This document shows positions 8,827 to 17,862 of a stretch of DNA of 64,000 bases, piece by piece (position 1 is the stretch's first letter; each line of letters opens with the position of its first letter). The translations under genes were made by a program, and so were the position numbers. This stretch comes from Gammaproteobacteria bacterium. Lineage in GTDB: Bacteria; Pseudomonadota; Gammaproteobacteria; Burkholderiales; Rhodocyclaceae. The notes under the pieces are model-generated. The model did no database searches and was not told the DNA's origin. It worked only from the letters and a program-made list of their open reading frames with translations. The stretch covers positions 62,001 through 126,000 of the forward strand of contig JAHJHI010000034.1 in the NCBI GenBank assembly GCA_018824085.1, written 5' to 3'.

Positions 8827-9777
8827 ATGGCCACACAGTGGACGCGCGGGGTTTCCCTGCGCCAGTTACGCATATTCGAGGCGGTTGCGCGCCTGGGTTC
8901 GATTTCACGCGCCGCGGAAGAACTGCACCTGACGCAGCCCGCCGTTTCCATGCAGGTCAAGGCGCTGGATGGTCTGGTCGGCCTTCCTCTGATCGAAACG
9001 CTGGGCAAGAAGTTGCGGGTCACCGATGTGGGCATGGAAATCGCGCGCCACGCGCGATCCATCGAACACCAGCTGGCCGAGGCCGAGGCCGCGCTGGCGC
9101 AGATGGCGACCGGGCACGCCGGGCTGGTTTCGGTCGGCGTCGTCAGTACCGCCAAATATGTTGCCCCCAAGTTGCTGATGGCGTTCCGGGAGCACTATCC
9201 GGATGTGCATGTGCGCATTTCTCTGCACAACCGCGACGACATCTTCCGCCAGCTCGAAGACAACCTGATAGACATGGCCATCATGGGACGCCCGCCCGCC
9301 GCGCTTGGCTGTGAAGCGCACGTGTTCGCGGAACATCCGCTGTCGGTGCTGGGTTGCGAAGGGCATCCTCTGGCGGGCGGCCGCGCCGTTACGGCCGAAG
9401 ATCTCGGCAAGGAAACCTTCCTGATCCGTGAGCGCGGATCAGGCACGCGGGTGACGCAGGAGAGCTTTCTGGTGGAGGAGGGCATCCGTCCGGCGGAGAT
9501 CATCGAACTGCCGAGCAATGAAATCATCAAGCAGGCGGCGATCGCCGGCATGGGGCTCGCATTTCTTTCGGAGCACACGTGCCAGCTGGAACTGCGCACC
9601 GGCGTGCTGTGCCGCATCGCCGCGCCGGGCACACCGATCGTGCGCAACTGGCATGTTGTTTATCGGGATCGCAAGAATCTGCTGCCGGCAGCACAGGCGC
9701 TGCGTGACTTCCTCATGCAGGAAGGCGGTCGCCTCGTGAACATGCAGGTCGTGCGCCCGCATCCGGCGGTCGGCTGA
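8827..9777 (+). CDS. cbbR: LysR-type regulator of the Calvin-cycle operon
   Basis: A 316-residue LysR regulator. The winged helix-turn-helix occupies residues 10-70 (LRQLRIFEAVARLGS, then AAEELHLTQPAVS), followed by the linker helix and a substrate-binding effector domain from about 95. It is transcribed away from fbp-prk-tkt, the classical cbbR arrangement, so activation of the cbb operon in response to metabolites such as NADPH, ATP or RuBP is likely from family knowledge. The ATG at 8827 gives a typical N-terminus but has only a weak ribosome site. Confidence 0.9.
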   Translation: MATQWTRGVSLRQLRIFEAVARLGSISRAAEELHLTQPAVSMQVKALDGLVGLPLIETLGKKLRVTDVGMEIARHARSIEHQLAEAEAALAQMATGHAGLVSVGVVSTAKYVAPKLLMAFREHYPDVHVRISLHNRDDIFRQLEDNLIDMAIMGRPPAALGCEAHVFAEHPLSVLGCEGHPLAGGRAVTAEDLGKETFLIRERGSGTRVTQESFLVEEGIRPAEIIELPSNEIIKQAAIAGMGLAFLSEHTCQLELRTGVLCRIAAPGTPIVRNWHVVYRDRKNLLPAAQALRDFLMQEGGRLVNMQVVRPHPAVG

Positions 9778-9793
9778 GGACGGCCTTCAGAGG

Positions 9794-9813
9794 CGGCGGT
9801 TCAGCGACCGCCG
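9794..9813. terminator. Hairpin between convergent cbbR and inositol-phosphatase genes
   Basis: CGGCGGT (9794-9800) and ACCGCCG (9807-9813) flank a six-base loop in the 23-bp gap and overlap the stop of the minus-strand gene. There is no T tract, so it is at most a weak shared 3' end structure. Confidence 0.3.
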
Positions 9814-10601
9814 TGAGAGGCGAGCCAGTCCATCCATTCCTGGTACAGCGCCGCGTTTGCACCGACCACGACCGGCGTTTTCTGCCCCGGCGCCATCGTC
9901 AGGGGCTCGCCGTCGAGCATGGAGCAACGGGCGCCCGCTTCGGCGGCGATGAGGCTGCCGGCGGCGAAATCCCACATCATCTGCCCGCCATGCAGGTAGA
10001 CGTCCAGCCGCGCGGCGGCGATGAAGCACCATTCGAGGGCGCTGGAACCGAAGTTGCGCTGGGAATAGAAGGGTGACTGCGTGGCCAGTGCGTCGCCCAG
10101 AGCCTTGGGAATGCGCTTGAAATCGACGCCGGCGACAGCGTCCATCAGATGGTGGGCGGGATCGCGCAACGGCAGTGCTGCGCCATTCAGAAAGGCCCCG
10201 CAGCCTTGTTCGGCGTAGAACGCCTCGTCGGTCATCGGGTTGTAGACCACGCCATAGCGCACCCGGCCTTCTTCGATGTAGGCGATCGCCACCCCGAAGA
10301 ACGGAATGCCATTGACGAAGTTGGTCGTGCCGTCGATGGGGTCGATGCACCAGATGCCGTCGGTGGCTTCGTGCCACATGCGCAGTTGCACCGACTCCGG
10401 CATTTCCTCGCCGAGCACCGGACGGTCGATGATGCGCGGCAGGCGCTCGATCAGCGCTTCCTGCGCCGCCAGATCGACCACGGTGAACAGGCTGCCGTCG
10501 TCCTTCTGATTGCGCTTCGCAGTCAGGAAGCGCGGCATGATCACTTCGCGGGCAACGCTGCGGGCGGTGTCAACGATGCGTATCAGTTCAGGGGTGCTCA
10601 T
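9801..10601 (-). CDS. Inositol monophosphatase family protein
   Basis: A 266-residue Mg-dependent phosphatase of the inositol monophosphatase/CysQ/FBPase fold. The metal-binding GEE near residue 70, the DPIDGTTNF signature and the C-terminal WDFAAG motif are intact. Possible substrates in this family are inositol monophosphate, 3'-phosphoadenosine 5'-phosphate or histidinol phosphate; the sequence does not decide. It stands alone, convergent with cbbR, and the next upstream gene is divergent. Confidence 0.9.
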   Translation of the reverse strand: MSTPELIRIVDTARSVAREVIMPRFLTAKRNQKDDGSLFTVVDLAAQEALIERLPRIIDRPVLGEEMPESVQLRMWHEATDGIWCIDPIDGTTNFVNGIPFFGVAIAYIEEGRVRYGVVYNPMTDEAFYAEQGCGAFLNGAALPLRDPAHHLMDAVAGVDFKRIPKALGDALATQSPFYSQRNFGSSALEWCFIAAARLDVYLHGGQMMWDFAAGSLIAAEAGARCSMLDGEPLTMAPGQKTPVVVGANAALYQEWMDWLASHGGR

Positions 10602-10951
10602 GTCGGATCAGTCCTGGCGCCATTGGATTGAACGGCCGGCATCGCTGCGCGGGCGGCGGGAAGATGATGCAGGAAAGTCGCCGAACGCGCACCGGATGAG
10701 CCGCGACGGCTCGCTGTCGGCTGGTCGCGTGGTTGCCGCTCGCGGCAACCACGGACAGCGCGCGCCATGGCAGTATCGCCCGCAGACGATTGCCGGATCG
10801 GATTCCGGCGATGCCGCACGGCGATGCGCGATGCGCAAGCGGTACCGGATTGCAGGCGGAGGCGGCGTGCTGACCATGGCGTCCTGATGGGTTGTCATGC
10901 CACGAAATTCGCATGACTTCGATGTTCTTGCAGTGCACAAATCATAACACG
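10602..10951. other. Intergenic region between inositol phosphatase and rsmE
   Basis: A 350-bp divergent region. Frames crossing it look like noise. It holds the 26-bp palindrome described separately and an AT-rich segment (about 10930-10950) just before rsmE that may be its promoter. I see no other structure. Confidence 0.5.
10728..10753. repeat. Near-perfect 26-bp palindrome
   Basis: Twelve-base arms pair perfectly around a TC centre, with the core GTGGTTGCCGC at 10729-10739 and GCGGCAACCAC at 10742-10752. There is no adjacent T tract. It may be an operator, an extragenic palindrome or an RNA hairpin; only one copy was seen here. Confidence 0.6.
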
Positions 10952-11680
10952 ATGATTCCACGCTTCTTTTGTTCTCTGCCGGCAGATACGTCCGGATCGA
11001 TGGAACTGCCCCCTGCGGTCGCTCACCACGTGGAGCGCGTGCTGCGGCTTGATGACGGCGATCGGCTGACGCTGTTCGACGGGCGTGGCGGCGAAATCAA
11101 TGCCCGCCTGCAGCGGGCCGGACGCTCGCTGCGGGCGGTGCTTGGTGAACGCAGCGAGCCGGTGCGGGAATCGCCGTTACAGATCACCTTGCTGCAGTGT
11201 CTTGCTGCGTCGGACAAGATGGACTGGATCGTACAGAAGGCCGTTGAACTCGGTGTCGCGCGCGTGCAACCGCTGGCCAGCCGTCGTGCGGTGCTGAAGC
11301 TGAGCGGGGATCGCGCGCAGCGGCGGATGGAGCACTGGCAGCAGATCGCCGTGTCGGCCTGTGAGCAATGTGGCCGCAACCGGGTGCCGGAGGTATTGCC
11401 CATCGTGTCGCTGCCACAGGCTCTGGCGGCGGTCGAGCCCGCTGCGCGGCGGCTGGTGCTGCATCCGGACGGCGGGGTGCCGCTGCGCGAAGCCGGCCTG
11501 CAGTCGGCGCAGCCGATCAGCCTGCTGATCGGTCCGGAAGGTGGCTTTGATCCGGAAGAACTCGCGGCTGCGCGGCACGGCGGATTCACTCCGGTGACGC
11601 TGGGCCCGCGCGTACTGCGTACCGAAACGGCCGGTGTGGCCGTCATGGCGGCGCTGAATGTGCTGCTGGGAGATTACTGA
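10952..11680 (+). CDS. rsmE: 16S rRNA (uracil-1498-N3)-methyltransferase
   Basis: A 242-residue SPOUT methyltransferase that methylates U1498 of 16S rRNA using S-adenosylmethionine. The N-terminal PUA-like domain (MIPRFFC..) precedes the knotted domain, whose LLIGPEGGF and LGPRVLRTETA motifs form the SAM-binding knot. The ATG at 10952 starts the conserved region; the frame is open 20 codons earlier but unconserved. Its stop overlaps the start of the next gene (TGATG). Confidence 0.95.
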   Translation: MIPRFFCSLPADTSGSMELPPAVAHHVERVLRLDDGDRLTLFDGRGGEINARLQRAGRSLRAVLGERSEPVRESPLQITLLQCLAASDKMDWIVQKAVELGVARVQPLASRRAVLKLSGDRAQRRMEHWQQIAVSACEQCGRNRVPEVLPIVSLPQALAAVEPAARRLVLHPDGGVPLREAGLQSAQPISLLIGPEGGFDPEELAAARHGGFTPVTLGPRVLRTETAGVAVMAALNVLLGDY

Positions 11681-13155
11681 TGTTCGATCGATTGCCTGAA
11701 CCGGTACCGCTGGACGGTGACCGCCTGGATCGCGCGATCGCGCGCTTGCGTGCCGATCTGCTCGACGCCCAGTATTCCGTGCTCGAACAGGGCAGGGCGC
11801 CGGTCGTCGTACTGATCGCCGGTGTCGCCGGCGCCGGCAAGGGCGTGCTGGTCAATACGCTGAACGAGTGGATGGACCCCCGGCACATCCGCACCTGTGC
11901 CTACGGGCCGCGTAACGAGGCGGAGCGGCAACGGCCTCATATGTGGCGCTACTGGCAGGCGCTGCCCCAGCGCGGCCGGACGTCCATCATTTTCGAAGGC
12001 TGGTACAGCGAAGCCATCCACGCACGGGTCGAACGCCGCATGAAGCGGCGCGCCTTCGAGCATTCGCTGCACGAGATCCGGCGCTTCGAGCACATGCTGG
12101 CGATGGAGGGGGCCGTGGTGCTGAAGTTCTGGCTGCACCTGGACGCGGGCGAGCAGCGCGCGCGTTTCCGGTCGCTGGAACGCAACAAGGCGACGCGCTG
12201 GCGCGTCACGTCGAACGACTGGCATGAGCACCGCCGGCACAAGCGCCTGTGCAAGGTCGCCGCGGAAGCCATCAGCGGGTCCGACGCGCCCCATGCGCGC
12301 TGGCATCTCGTTGATGCGCGTGATGCCGATCACTGTGAACTGACGGTCGGGCGGACGCTGCTGCGGGCACTGCGCGCCGCGACGTCCGTTCGCCCTGCTG
12401 CGCCAGCGCCGGCGCTGCCACCGGCCGGCGTGGCGGGCACGCCGGCGCCGCTCGAGGCGGTGCGCGCCGACAAGCCGATGACCAAGGCGCAGTACGAACC
12501 GGAACTGGAGGCGCTGCAGGGGCGGCTCAACATGCTGCTGCGCGACGAAAAATTCGCGCATCGTTCGCTTGCGGTCGTGTTCGAGGGCATGGACGCGGCC
12601 GGCAAGGGCGGCTCGATACGCCGGATCACGCGTGCGCTCGATGCGCGTCATTACAGCGTGCACCCGGTCTCCGCGCCGTCGGAGCATGAACGCAGCTATC
12701 CGTGGCTGTGGCGATTCTGGCGCGACGTGCCGCACGATGGCAGCGTCGCGCTGTTCGACCGTTCCTGGTACGGCCGCGTGCTGGTCGAGCGGGTCGAGGG
12801 CTTCGCTGCTGAAGCGGACTGGCAGCGCGCCTACGACGAAATCAACGCGTTCGAGCAGGAGTGGGCCGAACACGGCGTGATTGTCTGCAAGTTCTGGCTT
12901 GAGGTCAGTACGGACGAGCAGTTGCGGCGCTTCAACGAACGCAGTCGTACCCGCTTCAAGCGCTTCAAGATCACGCCGGACGACTGGCGCAATCGCGAGA
13001 AGTGGGCGCAGTACGTGCCGGCCGTGCAAGACATGCTCGCGCGCACGCACACTGAAATGTCGCCCTGGCAGGTGGTCTGGTCCGACGACAAGTACCGCGC
13101 CCGTCTCGCCATTCTCGGCGAACTGTGCGCAAGGCTGGAGTCCGCATTGGGATGA
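11680..13155 (+). CDS. pap: Polyphosphate:AMP phosphotransferase (two-domain PPK2)
   Basis: A 491-residue tandem PPK2 protein. Each half has a Walker A loop (GVAGAGKG near residue 50 and GMDAAGKGG near 305) and the lid and Walker B features. The C-terminal half carries the complete DRSWYGR motif, whereas the N-terminal half reads FEGWYSEA. This two-domain class II architecture is that of enzymes making ADP from AMP and polyphosphate, and usually only the C-terminal domain is catalytic. Translation is coupled to rsmE by a one-base overlap. Confidence 0.9.
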   Translation: MFDRLPEPVPLDGDRLDRAIARLRADLLDAQYSVLEQGRAPVVVLIAGVAGAGKGVLVNTLNEWMDPRHIRTCAYGPRNEAERQRPHMWRYWQALPQRGRTSIIFEGWYSEAIHARVERRMKRRAFEHSLHEIRRFEHMLAMEGAVVLKFWLHLDAGEQRARFRSLERNKATRWRVTSNDWHEHRRHKRLCKVAAEAISGSDAPHARWHLVDARDADHCELTVGRTLLRALRAATSVRPAAPAPALPPAGVAGTPAPLEAVRADKPMTKAQYEPELEALQGRLNMLLRDEKFAHRSLAVVFEGMDAAGKGGSIRRITRALDARHYSVHPVSAPSEHERSYPWLWRFWRDVPHDGSVALFDRSWYGRVLVERVEGFAAEADWQRAYDEINAFEQEWAEHGVIVCKFWLEVSTDEQLRRFNERSRTRFKRFKITPDDWRNREKWAQYVPAVQDMLARTHTEMSPWQVVWSDDKYRARLAILGELCARLESALG

Positions 13156-13213
13156 GCCGCTTGCCGAACGTCCCGCTCGGATAGAATCGCCGCATTACGC
13201 GACCGGAAAAAGC

Positions 13214-14536
13214 ATGTACGCAGATCCAGACTCGCCGCGCTTCGTGGCGTGGGTGCGCAGCGCAGCGCCCTATATTCACGCTTTTGGCGGACGCACGTTC
13301 GTCATCGCCGTCGGCGGAGAGGTATTGCAGGGGCCCGTCGCCAACTCGCTGGTCCAGGACTGCAATCTGCTTGCCGCGCTCGGAATCAAGCTGGTGCTGG
13401 TGGTGGGAGCGCGTCCGCAGATCGAGGAAGAGCTGGCTGCCCGCGGTCTGGCGCCGCGCTATCACAAGGGTTTGCGCGTGACGGATGGGCCGGCGATGGA
13501 CTGCGTGAAGCGCGCGAACGGCGCGATCCGCATCGACGTCGAGGCGCTGTTCTCGCAGGGGCTGCCCAATACGCCGATGGCGGGCAGCACGATCGAGGTT
13601 GCTTCGGGCAACTTCCTGACGGCGCGCCCGATCGGCGTGCTCGACGGCATCGATCACGGCTACTCCGGCACGGTGCGCAAGGTCGACGTCGATGCGCTCA
13701 ACGATGCGCTGGCCGACAGCGACATCGTGCTGATGCAGCCCTATGGCTACTCGCTGACCGGCGAGGTGTTCAACCTGAGCATGGAAGAAGTGGCCGAATC
13801 GGTGGCCATCGCGCTGCAGGCGACCAAACTCATCTACCTGTGCGATGCGCCCGGCATCGTCGACGAGGCGGGGGATCTGGTGCCCGAACTGACGGCGGAT
13901 GAAGCGATGCAGTGGCTCAAGGCGGGGCGCGGCATCACGGAGGATCTCGGCCTCTACCTGCCGCGTGCGATTCGCGCGGTGAAACTGGGTGTGGCCCGTG
14001 CGCACATGATCGACCGCGATCTCGATGGCGCGTTGCTGCTCGAGTTCTTCACGACCCAGGGGGTCGGCAGCGTCATTTCGCGCGAGCGCCTGGCGTTGAT
14101 GCGCCACGCGCGCATGGATGACGTGCCGGCCATCGCCGGCCTCATCGCACCGCTGGAGGCGGACGGCACGCTGGTGAGCCGCGGCCGCGAACGGCTGGAG
14201 CGCGAGATCGAGCGGTTCAGCGTGCTGGAACACGACGAGGTCATCATGGGATGCGCGGCCTTCTATCCCTACGCCGAGGACGAAATGGCGGAACTGGCCT
14301 GTCTTGCCGTGATGCACGAATATCGCCGTCACGGCTATGGCGAACAGATACTGAGTTACGTCGAGGAGCGTGCCAGGACGGAGAAGATGAAGCGCCTGTT
14401 CGTGCTCACGACTGTCACGGCACACTGGTTCGTCGAACGTGGCTTCGTCGAAGCGGGTATTGATGCGCTGCCCCGCGTCAAGCGTGAAACCTACAATCCG
14501 CAACGGCGCAGCAAGGTTCTGGTGAAAGTACTTTGA
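13214..14536 (+). CDS. argA: Amino-acid N-acetyltransferase (N-acetylglutamate synthase)
   Basis: A 440-residue ArgA, the first step of arginine synthesis, making N-acetylglutamate from glutamate and acetyl-CoA. An amino-acid-kinase-like domain (about 1-290; VVGARPQIEEEL segment), which binds the arginine inhibitor, is followed by a GNAT acetyltransferase domain (about 295-440; HEYRRHGYGEQIL for acetyl-CoA). The long open frame extends upstream into pap, but homology begins at 13214. A TAGAAT (13182-13187) in the 58-bp gap may be its -10. Confidence 0.95.
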   Translation: MYADPDSPRFVAWVRSAAPYIHAFGGRTFVIAVGGEVLQGPVANSLVQDCNLLAALGIKLVLVVGARPQIEEELAARGLAPRYHKGLRVTDGPAMDCVKRANGAIRIDVEALFSQGLPNTPMAGSTIEVASGNFLTARPIGVLDGIDHGYSGTVRKVDVDALNDALADSDIVLMQPYGYSLTGEVFNLSMEEVAESVAIALQATKLIYLCDAPGIVDEAGDLVPELTADEAMQWLKAGRGITEDLGLYLPRAIRAVKLGVARAHMIDRDLDGALLLEFFTTQGVGSVISRERLALMRHARMDDVPAIAGLIAPLEADGTLVSRGRERLEREIERFSVLEHDEVIMGCAAFYPYAEDEMAELACLAVMHEYRRHGYGEQILSYVEERARTEKMKRLFVLTTVTAHWFVERGFVEAGIDALPRVKRETYNPQRRSKVLVKVL

Positions 14537-14557
14537 TCACTTCGGCAAGGGATTGAC

Positions 14558-16621
14558 ATGTTGCGCACCCTGTCCAGCCGTATCGGCGAACTGCAGGGAC
14601 GACGCCTCGTCGCGGCCGTGTTGCTCGCTGCCGTGCTGGTCGGTGCGCTGTTGCTCGCCCATCAGCTGGTGGCGGATCGCCTCGTTTCGCGTGAATCGAT
14701 GCGCATGGAGTATCTGGCGTCCGCCATGCAGACGCGATTGTCGGAGGTCGTCGTGCGCGAGCCGGGACGCCTCGTGCCGGAAGTGGCGGCACTCCGGCGA
14801 CTGGGCGACCTGTCCTATATCGAAGTGCGCGACGAGGCGGGACGCGTGCTGGTTGCCGACGGCGGTCCGGCCATGCTCGGCCTGCCGCACGAGTCCATCC
14901 GGCAGGGCCTCCAATCGGCTCGCCATCATTACGATTTCCGCGTCGAGCTCGGGTTGCCCGGGCGCGGCACGGCAGTCGGGTCGGTCCGTGCCAGTGCCGA
15001 CCTCGGCGACCTTGCGGCGACGCTGACGCTGTTGCGCGAGGCGTTCTTCGGCCTGGCGCTGCTGGCGCTGGTGCTGCATGTGCTGCTCACGCGCTGGGTG
15101 CTCGGTGGTGTGCTGCGCGGCGTGACCGCCATCGAAACCCGTGCCGTTGCGCTGCGGCGTGCCGAGGCGGTTGACCCGTTGCCGGTGCAGGGCGACGACG
15201 CGCTGGCCCGGCTCACGCGGGCCTTCAACCAGATGGTGCAGGCGCTGGAAGAGCGGGTGACCGCACTGCGCAAGAGCGAGGCCCGGTTCCACGCGATCGC
15301 CGACTTCACCTTCGGAGTCGAAGCGTGGTTCAGTCCGCAGGGGCGGCTCATCTGGGTGAACCGTTCGATCGAGCGCGTGACTGGCCACAGTCCGCTCGAT
15401 TGCCTGCTCAGCGAGGATCTGGCGGGCATGCTGATCCACGAGAAGGATCGCAAGATATTCGCTGCCCGCGCGAGCGATGCGCTGGCCGGCGCAAGTGGCG
15501 AAAATTTCGAGGTACGCCTGCTGCGGCGGGACGGCGGCATCGTCTGGGTCGCGCTGAACTGGCAACCGATCTATGACGAAGTCGGCGTGTGTCTCGGTGT
15601 GCGCGTCTCGGCTGACGACATCCAGAGCCGGAAGGAAGCCGAGCTCAAGCTGCTCGACACCGTGACCGCGTTGCGCCGCGAGCAGGGCTTGCGCGACTAC
15701 TACCTCACGCGCAGCGAGGAGGAGCGCTCGAGGCTCGAGGCGCTGCTCGATCTGATCAAGCTGGGTGTGCTGTTCGTCGACCGGGATGGCCGGGCGCAAC
15801 ACGCGAACCGGATGCTGAAGACGATATGGGGACTCGGTGCGGACGAAAATCTGTCCGGCATGCGCGACACGGTGCTGATCGACCGGACGGCCGCGTTGCG
15901 CGCCGACGAGGGCACCTATCGAGAACAGGTCAAGCAGGTGCTTTCCACGCGTGCGCCGACCGACCCGCAGGACATTCCCTTGCGGGACGGGCGCATCATC
16001 CGTGAACAGTCGGCGCTCGTGCCGTCCGCCACCGCCGGGCGCTTTCTCGGACGGGTCTGGATCTACGAAGACATTACCGCTGAGCGTCGTGCGGCCGAGG
16101 CGCTGGTGCAGATCGCGGAACGCGATCCACTGACGAATCTGTACAACCGCCGGCGTTTCCACGAAGAACTTGAACGCATGATTGCCGAAGCGGCGCGCCG
16201 CAATACGAAGCTCGGCCTGTTGCTGTTCGATCTCGACGGTTTCAAGCCGGTCAACGACAAGCACGGGCATCAGGCCGGCGACGAGGTGCTCGTGACGCTG
16301 GCGCGTGAAGTCGGCGCGGTGGTCCGGCGCAACGAAATGTTCTTCCGGCTCGGCGGTGACGAGTTCGGCGTGCTCGCCCCCGACACCGACGAACCCGCCC
16401 TGACCGGACTCGCTCGCCGCATCGGCGAACGGGTCGAAGGCATGGAATTCTGTTTCGACGGGGTGGCAGCACGGGTCACGACGAGCACCGGCATCGGCAT
16501 CTATCCGGTCCATGCCGCAAGTGGCGAGGAGTTGCTCGGCGCCGCCGATGCCGCGATGTACGACGCCAAGAATGGCGGCAAGAACGCCTTCCGCATGTAT
16601 GCGCGGCAGCGCGGCGCATAG
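14558..16621 (+). CDS. Membrane diguanylate cyclase with PAS sensors
   Basis: A 687-residue signalling protein. TM1 (about 17-37), a periplasmic segment and TM2 (about 165-185) lead into a HAMP-like linker. Two PAS-like domains (about 245-370 and 395-490) and a GGDEF domain (about 520-685) follow. GGDEF at about 599-603 is intact, so it should make cyclic di-GMP. The inhibitory I-site nine residues upstream is RRNE instead of RxxD, so feedback inhibition may be weakened. AAGGGA lies before the ATG, 21 bp after argA. The input signal is unknown. Confidence 0.9.
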   Translation: MLRTLSSRIGELQGRRLVAAVLLAAVLVGALLLAHQLVADRLVSRESMRMEYLASAMQTRLSEVVVREPGRLVPEVAALRRLGDLSYIEVRDEAGRVLVADGGPAMLGLPHESIRQGLQSARHHYDFRVELGLPGRGTAVGSVRASADLGDLAATLTLLREAFFGLALLALVLHVLLTRWVLGGVLRGVTAIETRAVALRRAEAVDPLPVQGDDALARLTRAFNQMVQALEERVTALRKSEARFHAIADFTFGVEAWFSPQGRLIWVNRSIERVTGHSPLDCLLSEDLAGMLIHEKDRKIFAARASDALAGASGENFEVRLLRRDGGIVWVALNWQPIYDEVGVCLGVRVSADDIQSRKEAELKLLDTVTALRREQGLRDYYLTRSEEERSRLEALLDLIKLGVLFVDRDGRAQHANRMLKTIWGLGADENLSGMRDTVLIDRTAALRADEGTYREQVKQVLSTRAPTDPQDIPLRDGRIIREQSALVPSATAGRFLGRVWIYEDITAERRAAEALVQIAERDPLTNLYNRRRFHEELERMIAEAARRNTKLGLLLFDLDGFKPVNDKHGHQAGDEVLVTLAREVGAVVRRNEMFFRLGGDEFGVLAPDTDEPALTGLARRIGERVEGMEFCFDGVAARVTTSTGIGIYPVHAASGEELLGAADAAMYDAKNGGKNAFRMYARQRGA

Positions 16622-16664
16622 CATCTAAAATACAGGGTCTTTGACCGCTTACAGGAGTTGCAGC

Positions 16665-16937
16665 ATGGCACGCATGGTTCAATGCATCAAATTGGGACGG
16701 GAAGCCGAAGGGCTCGATTTTCCGCCGGTTCCCGGCCCGCTTGGCGCGCGGATTTTCGAATCCGTGTCCAAGGACGCCTGGCAGCAGTGGATGAAACTCC
16801 AGACCATGCTGATCAACGAAAATCGACTGAGCCTGATGGACCCGCGTGCGCGCAAGTATCTGGCAGAACAGATGGAAAAACACTTTTTCGGCGAAGGGGC
16901 CGATCAGGTGTCGGGCTTTGTTCCGCCCGCAGCGTGA
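16665..16937 (+). CDS. yggX: Fe(II)-trafficking protein YggX
   Basis: A 90-residue YggX-family protein, linked in other bacteria to iron trafficking and protection of Fe-S clusters from oxidants. The conserved N-terminus [10 protein letters not shown] with its single cysteine, the LPGP-like turn and the [11 protein letters not shown] helix are present. AGGAG at 16653-16657 decides the start. TAAAAT at 16625-16630 could be a -10 for its own promoter. Confidence 0.95.
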   Translation: MARMVQCIKLGREAEGLDFPPVPGPLGARIFESVSKDAWQQWMKLQTMLINENRLSLMDPRARKYLAEQMEKHFFGEGADQVSGFVPPAA

Positions 16938-16991
16938 CCGCCCGACAGTAATTCACGGTAAGTCCTTGCTGGTACGTGATAATTTCCCATC

Positions 16992-17840
16992 ATGACAGTT
17001 TCGACCCGCCTATCCAGCGTGCTTCACGGTTCGCGCTGCTGCCCGTATTGCCTGAGCCGGAACACGAAAGACTCGAACTGGAAGAGCTCGGGCGAACGCA
17101 GTGGCCGCTTCTGGCTCAAGCCGGTGCGCTGCCGCAACTGCCACAAGCGTTTCGTCAGATTCCGCCGCGTTCCACTGGCGGCGCTTGGCGGTGCGCTGGC
17201 GCTCGGCCTGCTGTCGCTGATGGTCGTCGTGGGTTCGGGCGTGGAAACGCGCAACCGCAGTGAGCACGAGCGTTTGCTGGCGGAACTCGAACCGATGGAA
17301 GCCGAGCGCCTGCGGGCCGAGACGGGTGATGCCGAGGCGCAGTACGCCTATGCCATGATGCTGTCGGCAGCGGGTACCAGCGAGCGTGAAGACCTGGCGG
17401 AATCAATCCGGTGGCTCGAGAAGGCTGCGGCGCAGGGGCACTCCCGGGCGCAATACGAACTTGCGCTGGCTTTCAAGCTGGGGCGGGGCACGTTGCAGGA
17501 CTACGCCGCTGCGGGACGATGGTTCACCAGCGCCGCCCGACAGGGCCACGTCAGCGCGCAGTACCACATGGGCCGCCTGCATCGCATCGGTGAGGGTGTG
17601 GACCTTGATCTGGTGCGCGCGTATGCATGGTTCAACCGCGCAGCGGCACAGGGACATGGCGCGGCGCGCGGCGCGCGCGACGAGATCGCTGCGTCGCTGA
17701 AGCCTGAACAGCTGGCGGAGGCCCAGGCGCTTTCGAAGGACATGGACGCGCCCGTAGCCGCCCTGGGTGCGAATCTCAAAGCAGCGACGGCCAGTGGCGA
17801 TGACACCGGGGTGCCAGCCCCGGTCGCTTCGGGAGATTGA
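16992..17840 (+). CDS. Zinc-ribbon membrane protein with Sel1-like repeats
   Basis: A 282-residue protein of unknown function. An N-terminal zinc ribbon (CPYC ending at Cys20, CRNC at 47-50) is followed by one membrane helix (about 60-80). From about 105 to 240 come Sel1/TPR-like repeats with the pattern A-x-x-G-x-x-x-A-Q-Y repeated three to four times. The ribbon would face the cytoplasm and the repeats the periplasm. Sel1 repeats usually mediate protein contacts. The ribosome site is weak. Its 3' end is 22 bp from convergent phoU. Confidence 0.75.
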   Translation: MTVSTRLSSVLHGSRCCPYCLSRNTKDSNWKSSGERSGRFWLKPVRCRNCHKRFVRFRRVPLAALGGALALGLLSLMVVVGSGVETRNRSEHERLLAELEPMEAERLRAETGDAEAQYAYAMMLSAAGTSEREDLAESIRWLEKAAAQGHSRAQYELALAFKLGRGTLQDYAAAGRWFTSAARQGHVSAQYHMGRLHRIGEGVDLDLVRAYAWFNRAAAQGHGAARGARDEIAASLKPEQLAEAQALSKDMDAPVAALGANLKAATASGDDTGVPAPVASGD

Positions 17841-17862
17841 CGGGCGGTAAGGCGGCGCGGAA

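Noticed and set aside
14537-16624. A 695-codon frame antisense to the diguanylate cyclase
   Set aside because: The composition is that of a shadow frame; the sense strand carries PAS and GGDEF motifs.
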